Positions 1-6,766 of a DNA stretch of 8,842 nucleotides are shown here, piece by piece. Every line of letters begins with the position of its first letter. The stretch's first letter is position 1. The position numbers were made by a program, and so were the translations under genes. The stretch lies in the NCBI GenBank assembly GCA_046313675.1, contig JBKBXU010000192.1, positions 1 to 8,842 on the forward strand, read 5' to 3'. Origin of the DNA: JBKBXU01 sp046313675 (GTDB lineage Bacteria; Bacteroidota; Bacteroidia; Cytophagales; Cytophagaceae). The notes below the pieces were generated by a model, which was given only the letters and a program-made list of their open reading frames with translations, was not told where the DNA came from and did no database searches.

Positions 1-1107
1 GTTTTTACAGTAATTTATGGAAGGGTGTTTTGTGGATGGGTATGTCCTCAGACCATATTTATGGAACATGTGTTTAGAAGGATAGAATATTTTATAGAAG
101 GAGACTATAAAAAGCAAATCGCGCTGGACAAGGCATCCTGGACCAGGGAGAAGTTGGTTCGAAAGTCGGCTAAGCATTTTGTTTTCTTTACAATATCTTT
201 TCTGATATCAAATATTTTCCTGGCTTACATTATTGGTTCGGAAGCTTTATTTGAGATCATAAATGAGCCAATTTCCCAACACCTGGGAGGTATTTCCACG
301 ATTCTGGTGTTTTCCGGTGTTTTTTACTGGGTGTATGCCAGGTTCAGGGAGCAGGTTTGTACGGTGGTTTGTCCATACGGAAGATTGCAAGGGGTCCTGT
401 TGGACAGAAATTCTGTAGTGGTTGCTTATGATTACGTTCGTGGGGAACCCAGGGTGAAGTACAGGAAAGGTGAGGATCGTAGCTTAAGGCAAAAAGGGAG
501 TTGCATAGACTGTAATTTGTGCGTAGATGTTTGTCCTACCGGTATTGATATCCGAAATGGTACACAACTTGAATGCATTAGTTGCACAGCATGTATTGAT
601 GCTTGTGATTTTGTGATGACTAAAACCAATCAACCAAAAGGTTTGATACGGCACGACTCTGAAGAAGGTATAGCCAGTCAGAAAAAGTTCCGCTTTACCA
701 AAAGAATGACTGCGGATACAGGAGTGCTGGTAATTCTACTTGTTGCCTTGGTTTTTTTGCTGTTTACCAGAACTTTAACTTCTACCACGATTTTAAGAAC
801 TCCCGGACTGATGTACCAGCAGCAGGAGGATGGCAGCATAAGCAACCTGTATAATTATAAGATTATTAATAAAAGTAATAAAAATCTTTCCCTGGAATTT
901 AGGCCTTTGAATTTTGAAGGCACAATTAAAAAGGTAGGGAACGGGGGACTTAATCTGGAAAAGCAAGCTTTGGGTAATGGGGCTTTGTTTATAATAATGG
1001 ATCAACAAGATATTCAAGAAATGAAAACTCGGTTACAAGTAGGTGTTTATTCTGAGGGTAAGCTACTTGAGACGGTGAAGACTACCTTTATAGCACCTGT
1101 ACAATAA
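1..1107 (+). CDS. ccoG: CcoG/FixG, cbb3 oxidase accessory polyferredoxin (5' partial)
   Basis: Inner-membrane iron-sulfur protein of cytochrome cbb3 oxidase assembly; in characterised bacteria CcoG acts as a cupric reductase that helps supply Cu(I) to the oxidase. The frame is open from base 1, and the residues before the first possible start (GTG at 25) already match the family's FGRVxCGWxCPQT stretch, so the start lies outside the window; about 100 N-terminal residues are probably missing. Visible motifs are CGWVCPQT (31-54), CTVVCPYGRLQ (from 358), and two ferredoxin-type 4Fe-4S motifs, CIDCNLCVDVCP (from 502) and CISCTACIDACD (from 574). Membrane segments are seen near 175-235, 295-345 and 720-770. 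The last 110 or so residues fit the periplasmic Ig-like FixG C-terminal domain. It is the first visible gene of the operon; ccoH follows after 34 A/T-rich bases. The identification is firm. Confidence 0.95.
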   Translation, partial: VFTVIYGRVFCGWVCPQTIFMEHVFRRIEYFIEGDYKKQIALDKASWTREKLVRKSAKHFVFFTISFLISNIFLAYIIGSEALFEIINEPISQHLGGISTILVFSGVFYWVYARFREQVCTVVCPYGRLQGVLLDRNSVVVAYDYVRGEPRVKYRKGEDRSLRQKGSCIDCNLCVDVCPTGIDIRNGTQLECISCTACIDACDFVMTKTNQPKGLIRHDSEEGIASQKKFRFTKRMTADTGVLVILLVALVFLLFTRTLTSTTILRTPGLMYQQQEDGSISNLYNYKIINKSNKNLSLEFRPLNFEGTIKKVGNGGLNLEKQALGNGALFIIMDQQDIQEMKTRLQVGVYSEGKLLETVKTTFIAPVQ

Positions 1108-1141
1108 ATAAAAAATTAATCACTTATAAACTAAAAAAGCT

Positions 1142-1570
1142 ATGAACTGGGGATGGAGTATTGTATTGGCAATTGTCCTATTTATGGGATTTATTACCTA
1201 TCTGGTTGTTGGTACTTTTCAACAAAATGTTGATTTGGTATACGATGATTATTACGCACGGGAAGTTAAATTTCAGGAGCAGATCGAAAAAACTGTCAAT
1301 GCAAATGAGAAACCTATTACCTGGTATTTCAGAAATGACTCTTTGATCGTGGTTTTTCCGGAGGTTGAAGACTATTTATCATTCAATGGGGAGCTTGTGT
1401 TTTATCGCCCTTCGGATTCAGGGAAGGATATGAAAGTAGCTGTTTCTCCTAACCAAAAGGGGGAGCAGAAATTTTCCAGAAAGATTTTCCAGGATGGGAA
1501 ATATCGGTTGAAGGTGGATTGGGAGGCAGGTGGCCGGAAATATTACAGCGAACAGATTATAATTCTTTAA
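1142..1570 (+). CDS. ccoH: CcoH/FixH family cbb3 oxidase assembly protein
   Basis: A 142-residue protein with one N-terminal membrane helix (about residues 4-25) and a periplasmic domain, which is the FixH/CcoH layout. Known CcoH proteins bind CcoN during assembly of the cbb3 oxidase and stabilise the complex. The segment after the helix (FQQNVDLVYDDYYAREVKF) fits the family's YY-containing start of the soluble domain, and the remaining part is predicted to be beta-rich. Position directly after ccoG supports the call. The ATG at 1142 is the first start in frame and gives a short n-region right before the helix; there is no Shine-Dalgarno sequence, only an A-rich stretch, as is common in Bacteroidota. 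Sequence conservation in this family is low, so the call rests on layout plus context. Confidence 0.85.
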   Translation: MNWGWSIVLAIVLFMGFITYLVVGTFQQNVDLVYDDYYAREVKFQEQIEKTVNANEKPITWYFRNDSLIVVFPEVEDYLSFNGELVFYRPSDSGKDMKVAVSPNQKGEQKFSRKIFQDGKYRLKVDWEAGGRKYYSEQIIIL

Positions 1571-1574
1571 GCTT

Positions 1575-2273
1575 ATGGAAGTTTATGTAGCTGCGTTTCT
1601 TATAGGCATTGCAGGCAGCTTGCATTGCATTGGTATGTGCGGGCCCATAGCGCTTGCCTTGCCTGTTAAAAAACAAGGCTTGCCAGCCAAACTTATAGGA
1701 AGGCTTGTTTATAATTTAGGAAGAACCGGTACGTATGCGATGCTTGGCCTGCTTGCCGGAGCACTGGGGAAGGTTTTTGTTCTGGCCGGCCTTCAGCAGG
1801 TTCTTTCCATCGTGCTTGGCGTTTTTGTTATTACGGTGGTGTTTGCGCCTTCCTTACTTAAAAGATATTCAGGGATACTTAATTTTAGCCTAATTAACGG
1901 ACTTAAAGTATATTTTTCCCGCCTATTTGGCAATGGGAGTTATGCTTCATTGCTTATGATTGGATTGTTGAACGGGATATTGCCTTGCGGATTGGTTTAT
2001 CTGGCTTTGGCTGGAGGAATGGCCACCGGTGGAATTATCTCCGGAGCATTATTTGTGGCTTCATTTGGCTTGGGGACACTACCTGTAATGCTTGCCGTTT
2101 CTATGGGAGGAGCCTTTGCAGGCCAGGCTTTGAAAACGAAGATTAGAAAAACCGTTCCGGTTATGATGGTTTGTATGGGAATGGTATTAATACTTCGTGG
2201 AATGAATCTGGGAATTCCTTATGTGAGTCCTAAAGTTGGAACGGAAGGTCAGGAAATTCATAGCTGTCATTAA
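1575..2273 (+). CDS. TauE/SafE-family (DsbD_2/UreH-like) membrane protein of the cco operon
   Basis: A 232-residue polytopic membrane protein of about six helices. Residues 15-24 (SLHCIGMCGP) and 132-142 (LNGILPCGLVY) are the signature of the PF13386-type DsbD_2 proteins, often labelled sulfite exporter TauE/SafE or urease accessory UreH-like. These two Cys-containing motifs sit at the start of the two halves, as in CcdA/DsbD membrane domains. The gene starts 4 bases after the ccoH stop, so it is almost certainly cotranscribed with ccoGH. Homologues near cbb3 genes suggest a role in oxidase maturation, such as copper or thiol-redox handling, but that is inference; sulfite export is a family label only. 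A fourth cysteine lies at residue 200, and the C-terminus ends in HSCH, a possible metal ligand set. No terminator is visible in the 41 bases before the convergent gene. Confidence 0.85.
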   Translation: MEVYVAAFLIGIAGSLHCIGMCGPIALALPVKKQGLPAKLIGRLVYNLGRTGTYAMLGLLAGALGKVFVLAGLQQVLSIVLGVFVITVVFAPSLLKRYSGILNFSLINGLKVYFSRLFGNGSYASLLMIGLLNGILPCGLVYLALAGGMATGGIISGALFVASFGLGTLPVMLAVSMGGAFAGQALKTKIRKTVPVMMVCMGMVLILRGMNLGIPYVSPKVGTEGQEIHSCH

Positions 2274-2314
2274 TTTTCAGAAATTCTATAGGAATAAAAT
2301 CAGGTGCAATTAGT

Positions 2315-2920
2315 TTATTTCTTGAGTTTTACTCCGGCAAGTATGGTTATATTTAAATGGTTTTCTGAAGGTACCAATGGGCAGGAGTATTTGTTGTTAT
2401 AGGCACAATATGGATTGTAGGCCTGATTAAAATCCAAAATCAGTTCATTACCTTCAGGAATGGTTAACTCAATGTACCGGCCTCCGCTATAGGTGTCTTT
2501 TTCATTGGTGAGATCTGTGAAAGGCAGGAAAAGATAATCTTTATACTTTTCTAATTTCATCAGGTCAATGGATTGATAAACATTTAGTTTGTAAGTTACC
2601 CCGTCAATACTAAAATGTAGTTCTCCGTATTTGCGATATTCGGGAAGCCTGGAGGTGGTGGTTGGCATTTTAAAGGCTTTCTCCTGCTCAGTTTGAGTTA
2701 GCTTTGCAGTTACCCTGTATTTTAAATTTATGGGATAAAAATTATGCCCTTTAAATTTTTTAAGGTCTTTGCTTTGTAGAGGAGATTGTGCCGGATTGGA
2801 ATAATTAGCATTCAGGTTTTTTTGGAATTCCTTTATCTGTTTAATCGCTTCAGTAGAATCGTTTTGGGAAAATACCAACGTACAGTAAAAAAAGCAGATA
2901 ATCGCAAAAAAGTATTTCAT
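2315..2920 (-). CDS. Secreted DUF1684 family protein
   Basis: A 201-residue exported protein of unknown function. Residues 1-18 form a signal peptide (MKYFF, a hydrophobic core, then cleavage likely after LVFS before Gln19); there is no lipobox Cys. The rest matches my memory of DUF1684: FLPFTDLTNEKDTYSGGRYI at residues 131-150, and DFNQAYNPYCAYNN (163-176) followed by CPLVPSEN, then AGVK near the end. The paired cysteines 172 and 180 and the Asn-rich core are the family's most conserved part; the usual AGEK/AGER ending reads AGVK here. The length is near that expected for a short family member. It converges on the cco operon (41 bases between stops) and lies downstream of the terminator at 3004-3038, so it probably has its own promoter in 2921-3003, though I see no clear consensus there. 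No function is assigned. Confidence 0.85.
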   Translation of the reverse strand: MKYFFAIICFFYCTLVFSQNDSTEAIKQIKEFQKNLNANYSNPAQSPLQSKDLKKFKGHNFYPINLKYRVTAKLTQTEQEKAFKMPTTTSRLPEYRKYGELHFSIDGVTYKLNVYQSIDLMKLEKYKDYLFLPFTDLTNEKDTYSGGRYIELTIPEGNELILDFNQAYNPYCAYNNKYSCPLVPSENHLNITILAGVKLKK

Positions 2921-3003
2921 GGACTTCTAACAGGTTATTCTTAAAATAAATGAAAAATTAAAAGCTTTCAAAATATATAAGGCACCAAGATTTTTTTATG
3001 AAT

Positions 3004-3038
3004 AAAAAAGCCTGACGATTTTATCGCCAGGCTTTTTT
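3004..3038 (-). terminator. Intrinsic terminator of the large repeat-protein gene
   Basis: Two 16-base arms (3004-3019 and 3023-3038) enclose a TTT loop; the only non-Watson-Crick position is A3014 against C3027, which becomes a G-U wobble in minus-strand RNA. The arm has a GC-rich core followed by six T on the minus strand, and it lies 17 bases past the stop codon at 3056-3058. The A6/T6 flanks are symmetrical, so it could also stop plus-strand transcription. Confidence 0.85.
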
Positions 3039-3055
3039 GCTTAAGGGAGCTAAAA

Positions 3056-6000
3056 TTAATACTTTACCATCTTCTTTGTTTCAACAGAATCTTCTGTGGT
3101 CAACCTGTAGAAGTAGGTTCCGGCAGGTAGTCTCTGTCCACAATCGATGTTGTGCTGTCCGGCAGCGTATGTGCCAGACGCAGGTACATCTACTAACTCT
3201 CCTGTAACATTAAACACTTCGATGCTTATATGTCCTGCTTTTTGCAAGCTGACAGGTATAACCGTTGATGTTGAGAACGGATTTGGATAGTTTTGCTTTA
3301 ATGCGGCTTCATTTGCTGATTTAGCGGTAAGTGACGTGATCTCTATCACAAAATCATCAACACTCACAGCCGTTCCGGCCTCTGCTACTACGGTTATTTT
3401 ACCTGTTTGGGCATCATCAGGAACAATGGCTGTAATGGTTGTTAGGTTTACCACGGTAAAATCAGCAGCGTCTTCTCCATTGAACTGTACAGCACTCACC
3501 TCCATGAAATAGTTTCCTGTAATAGTTACTTCTGTTCCAGGAACTCCTGAGCCTGGATCAAATGATGTAATGGCCGGAGCAGGAGGGGTGATGATAAAAA
3601 TTTCTTCGCTGTAAGCTATTCTGTGATAATGAGCCACAGAAATTATCCCTGTAGTAGCCCCTTCAGGTACTTTAGCTATAATGGTATTTTCATCAATAAC
3701 TTCATATTCTGCGTATTCTCCATTAAAACGTACCCATATAATATCGATAAAGTCTTCACCTATAATGGTAACCTCATCGCCATACCAGCCACTGGTAGGA
3801 TCAAAGGAATGAATAATAGGACGAGGAGCGACTTCTTCATCTTCAAAGGTAATGGTAAAATGGCCATCCAGCATTACACTGTCCTGGCAAAGAACAGTAC
3901 CGTCTGAAGACCTTGCTCTGGCAAATAATTGATACGTCCCCTCTTCATCTATTGTGAGATTAAATTGTAAGCCATCATCCGACATTTCCATCCATTCCGT
4001 GACGCTGGCTTCTAATTCTATATGCACAATAAGGTATTCTATACCGTATTGAGATGTTGTCTCCTGGCTAGAAAATGCAGGGATTGTCACATAGACATCT
4101 TGGCCTTGCTCTGTGGGTTCGTGATCAATAAGCATAGTAGTAGTAGTCCTGATTTCAGGGAAAACTTCCAGGTTCAATGATTCACTTTCAATAGTTGTTC
4201 CATCAACGGATGCTTCTATGTATATACTTGCATTTTTGAAAGAAAAATATTCCGGAAAGGATAATGGGATACTTAAATTTTCCGTACCCTGTATCTCGCC
4301 AATTTCCAGCGGTGGTGCCGGGTAATAATTGGTGATGTAGGCAGTAAAGGTTGTATTTTCCGGCCAGTCACCTTCGAGGTCAAACTCCAATACCGGATTT
4401 GGGACGTCTACCAGACATAATACATTTTCAACCCCTGGAATATTCAAATTAACAATTGCAAGACTTTCATCATCTTCAAATGTGATGGTGAAAATTGCCT
4501 CGGTTGCTATCATATCCTGGCAAATTGTTCCATCTGAAGCCTGAGCGCGGGCATAGATCTGATAAGTACCCTCTTCTGCATCTTCTATAACAAAGTCCAT
4601 CGGTGTATCACCCATCGTCATCCAATCTGTAACTTCTGTTTCGGAATCCTGATGAATGACAATGTACTGCATATTTCTTTGAGCAGAAGTAGTTAAAGTA
4701 CCCGTTACGGATTCTCCCGGGGCAATTACTTCTGAATGTATGAATACTTCTACATTTGGATCTACTGCAGGAATAATATCATGAATTATATGGCTTGTGA
4801 TTGTTTCTCCATTAATTGTGGTAGAAACCCATATGGTAGCATCATTTAAAACAGAATAATCAGGGAAATCCAATGGTAAGGACAAATCATCTGTTCCATG
4901 AATGGTGCCAAGGTTTAAATCAGCATCTATGTGTGGGGAGGATAAGACGATATTAAACACAGCGTCTTCCGGAAAGTCTCCTTCCAAATCAAATTCTAAA
5001 GTTAATTCCTCATGCTCAACAAGACAGATTACCTGGTCTGTACCAGGAATTCTCAGGTTGGTAATAGCAAGCTCTTTTTCATCAAAGCTAATGGTAAATT
5101 GACCTTCGAGCATGACACTGTCCTGACAGGTTACTGATCCATCGGAAGATTGTGCCCGTCCAAACAGTTGGTAAGTGCCTTCCATAGGGTCATCTATTTG
5201 GACTAAAAGAGGTGTGTCGTCTATTCTTACCCAGTTAGTTGCACTGGTTTCTGTTTCCATGTGGACGATCATGTATTCCATATGAAATTGAGAGGCATTC
5301 TGAGCGGCTGTATATTCCGGGATCATGGCTTCTATAAAATTTTGATCTGCAGTATAATGATCCGGTCCCACTAAGCCTGTCGAAGTATTTATTTCAGGGA
5401 AAACTTCAATTTGCAGGCCTTCATCGCTTTGAATTGTATTTCCATTAATTGTGGCCTCTATAAAAATGGAATAGTGCCTAAAGACAAAATTATTAGGGAA
5501 GCTAAGTGGGATGCTTAATTCTTCAGTGCCTTCGATCTGACCCAACTCAAGTGGTTCACTTAGGTGAGTAATGTAGGCCGTGAAGATCGTGTTTTCCGGG
5601 AATTCACCTTCTGTATCAAATTCCAATACCGGGTTTTCAATATCCACCAGGCACAGCACGTCTTCCACACCAGGAATTCTCAGGTTGGTAATAGCAAGCT
5701 CTTCTTCTTCAAAGGTTATGGTGAACTGTCCGTCCAGCATTGTGCTATCCTGGCAAAGAACGGTGCCGTCGGAAGATTTTGCACGGGCAAATAATTGATA
5801 TGTTCCCTCTTCTTCAATAATAAGGTTTAATTGGATGCCATCATCCGGCATCATCATCCAGTCAGTGACGCTAGATTCAGATTCTAAATGGACGATCATG
5901 TATTCTAAATCAAATTGAGAAGTGTGTTCCTGTGTGGAATAAGCCGGTATAACAACTGAAATGCCTTCGCCCGGCCCAGAGATTGGATAACTAAAGTCCA

Positions 6001-6421
6001 TGGTAGTTGTAGTTCTAATCTCAGGATAAACCTCTATCTCCAACCCGTCACTTGTAATTGTTTCATCCTCAATAATCGCTTCTATGAAAATACTTGCTTC
6101 TCTAAATGCAAAGTAATCCAAAAATGAGAGTGGTATACTCAGGTTTTCCGTACCCTGAACTTCTCCTATTTCTAAGGGTTGTGCAGGGAAGTAGTTGGTT
6201 ATATAAGCTGTGAAAGTAGTATTTTCCGGCCAGTCACCTTCCAGATCAAATTCTAAGAATGGATTTTCATGATCTGAAAGGCATAAAACACCCTCCACCC
6301 CAGGAATTCTCAGATTGGTAATTTTCTGGGCATTGCTTACCATGGGACTTATTAGGAGGCACAAAAGTACCCCCGTCAATAATGCAAATTTGCGCCTGCC
6401 TAAATGTAACATGTGTTTCAT
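3056..6421 (-). CDS. Secreted four-repeat protein with two IPT/TIG domains and a T9SS sorting domain
   Basis: A secreted or surface-anchored protein of 1121 residues. I prefer the start at 6421 because it gives a normal signal peptide (MKHMLHLGRRK, a hydrophobic stretch, then SNA before Gln32); an upstream in-frame ATG at 6478 would add 19 residues ahead of it. Domain order: signal peptide 1-31; four tandem units at about 33-242, 243-451, 452-654 and 655-864, each opening with xITNLRIPGVExVLCL or a variant and closing with CQDSxMLxGxFTITF or a variant; two IPT/TIG domains at 866-946 and 948-1028 (SFDPTSGWYGDEVTIIG, SFDPGSGVPGTEVTITG); and a type A T9SS C-terminal domain at about 1041-1121 (NYPNPFSTSTVIPVSL, LPAGTYFYRLTT, KKMVKY). 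The mature chain is visibly rich in Asp and Glu. IPT/TIG domains are known in surface and binding proteins, so a binding or adhesion role is plausible but unproven. I see no catalytic motif. It appears to be a single-gene unit. Confidence 0.9.
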   Translation of the reverse strand: MKHMLHLGRRKFALLTGVLLCLLISPMVSNAQKITNLRIPGVEGVLCLSDHENPFLEFDLEGDWPENTTFTAYITNYFPAQPLEIGEVQGTENLSIPLSFLDYFAFREASIFIEAIIEDETITSDGLEIEVYPEIRTTTTMDFSYPISGPGEGISVVIPAYSTQEHTSQFDLEYMIVHLESESSVTDWMMMPDDGIQLNLIIEEEGTYQLFARAKSSDGTVLCQDSTMLDGQFTITFEEEELAITNLRIPGVEDVLCLVDIENPVLEFDTEGEFPENTIFTAYITHLSEPLELGQIEGTEELSIPLSFPNNFVFRHYSIFIEATINGNTIQSDEGLQIEVFPEINTSTGLVGPDHYTADQNFIEAMIPEYTAAQNASQFHMEYMIVHMETETSATNWVRIDDTPLLVQIDDPMEGTYQLFGRAQSSDGSVTCQDSVMLEGQFTISFDEKELAITNLRIPGTDQVICLVEHEELTLEFDLEGDFPEDAVFNIVLSSPHIDADLNLGTIHGTDDLSLPLDFPDYSVLNDATIWVSTTINGETITSHIIHDIIPAVDPNVEVFIHSEVIAPGESVTGTLTTSAQRNMQYIVIHQDSETEVTDWMTMGDTPMDFVIEDAEEGTYQIYARAQASDGTICQDMIATEAIFTITFEDDESLAIVNLNIPGVENVLCLVDVPNPVLEFDLEGDWPENTTFTAYITNYYPAPPLEIGEIQGTENLSIPLSFPEYFSFKNASIYIEASVDGTTIESESLNLEVFPEIRTTTTMLIDHEPTEQGQDVYVTIPAFSSQETTSQYGIEYLIVHIELEASVTEWMEMSDDGLQFNLTIDEEGTYQLFARARSSDGTVLCQDSVMLDGHFTITFEDEEVAPRPIIHSFDPTSGWYGDEVTIIGEDFIDIIWVRFNGEYAEYEVIDENTIIAKVPEGATTGIISVAHYHRIAYSEEIFIITPPAPAITSFDPGSGVPGTEVTITGNYFMEVSAVQFNGEDAADFTVVNLTTITAIVPDDAQTGKITVVAEAGTAVSVDDFVIEITSLTAKSANEAALKQNYPNPFSTSTVIPVSLQKAGHISIEVFNVTGELVDVPASGTYAAGQHNIDCGQRLPAGTYFYRLTTEDSVETKKMVKY
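3830..4459 (-). repeat. Repeat unit 4 of the secreted protein
   Basis: Fourth copy, about 210 residues (655-864). It starts AIVNLNIPGVENVLCL; its cysteines are residues 669 and 845. It is followed at once by the first IPT/TIG domain. Its opening is less like the others, while its body is very like unit 1. Confidence 0.9.
4460..5068 (-). repeat. Repeat unit 3 of the secreted protein (divergent)
   Basis: Third and most divergent copy, about 203 residues (452-654). It starts AITNLRIPGTDQVICL; its cysteines are residues 466 and 634, 168 apart rather than 175-176. The closing motif is altered to TICQDMIATEAIFTITF. Confidence 0.88.
5042..5076. repeat. 35-bp exact direct repeat, copy A (unit 2/3 junction)
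   Basis: These 35 bases are identical to 5669-5703. They cover the junction and opening of unit 3 (ITNLRIPG region). The offset of 627 bases equals one 209-codon repeat unit, so this is internal duplication within the gene rather than a separate element. Confidence 0.9.
5069..5695 (-). repeat. Repeat unit 2 of the secreted protein
   Basis: Second copy, 209 residues (243-451). It starts AITNLRIPGVEDVLCL; its cysteines are residues 257 and 432. Its middle, around IEVFPEINTSTG, differs from the IRTTTTM version found in units 1 and 4. Confidence 0.9.
5669..5703. repeat. 35-bp exact direct repeat, copy B (unit 1/2 junction)
   Basis: Identical to 5042-5076 and in the same reading frame, at the start of unit 2. 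The start of unit 1 (from about 6300) matches the first part of it with one difference over some 23 bases, then diverges because the signal-peptide sequence follows. Confidence 0.9.
5696..6325 (-). repeat. Repeat unit 1 of the secreted protein
   Basis: First copy, about 210 residues (33-242 of the protein). It starts KITNLRIPGVEGVLCL and ends in TVLCQDSTMLDGQFTITF. Its two cysteines are residues 47 and 223. The first half is closest to unit 4 (shared GDWPENTTFTAYITNY and GTENLSIPLSF). Confidence 0.9.
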
Positions 6422-6766
6422 AGGTAGTTTGGTTTTGTTTAAAAATGAATTTATAAGATGTAAGAGTAGTCTCCGCATAGGCGGAAGGTTTGTACGCCGA
6501 ATACTTACAGCATTTTTTAAGGAGGTGTAGCACTTTTATAAATTGACCTTAAAATTTGTTTTAAGTTGAATTTAACTATCGGATGTAATTTGCTCATCAA
6601 GTGCTTATTTTACGTTCATTTAATAAATTCCCTGTGATAACTTGTTGATAGTGCTATTGTTTGGTTTAGGTTTTATGGAATAAGTATTTGCTAAAAAGTA
6701 TAAATCAAAAAAGGCCTGTCGTAATTGACAGGCCTTTTTTGATAGGGTTTTACTAAGCTTATTCTT
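6422..6766. other. Gene-free leader/promoter region of the secreted-protein gene plus hflC terminator
   Basis: About 345 A/T-rich bases with no credible gene; short open frames here overlap the signal-peptide region in other frames. Contents: the hflC terminator at 6705-6742; a 7-bp palindromic stem CTTAAAA/TTTTAAG with a TTTG loop at 6548-6565; and a small TCCGC/GCGGA stem with loop ATAG at 6472-6485, about 50 bases upstream of the preferred start. The promoter of the secreted-protein gene should lie here, reading left, but I see no convincing Bacteroidota TTTG/TAnnTTTG pair. Confidence 0.6.
6705..6742 (-). terminator. Intrinsic terminator of hflKC
   Basis: A perfect inverted repeat: 16-base arms 6705-6720 and 6727-6742 around the loop GTAATT, with GGCCTGTC/GACAGGCC as the GC-rich core and A6/T6 flanks. 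It lies 24 bases beyond the hflC stop codon (6767-6769). The symmetrical flanks make it potentially bidirectional. Confidence 0.92.

Noticed and set aside
3623..5798. Several plus-strand open frames of 66-94 codons antisense to the repeat protein
   Set aside because: They recur at equivalent places because the underlying repeats recur, lie inside a strongly supported minus-strand gene, and encode no recognisable protein.
6422..6478. N-terminal extension of the secreted protein starting at the ATG at 6478
   Set aside because: It would put 19 extra residues before an already normal signal peptide. The start at 6421 is more typical, although the longer form cannot be excluded.
6519..6528. AAGGAGGTG on the plus strand, resembling a strong Shine-Dalgarno site
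   Set aside because: No plausible plus-strand gene follows; the genes here are on the other strand.
6267..6533. Minus-strand 88-codon open frame overlapping the start of the secreted protein
   Set aside because: Out of frame with the clear signal peptide and first repeat, low-complexity product, no context support.
6571..6600. Possible minus-strand promoter: TTG, 19 bases, TAGTTAAA
   Set aside because: Only the spacing fits the Bacteroidota TTTG/TAnnTTTG pattern; both boxes are poor matches in A/T-rich DNA.
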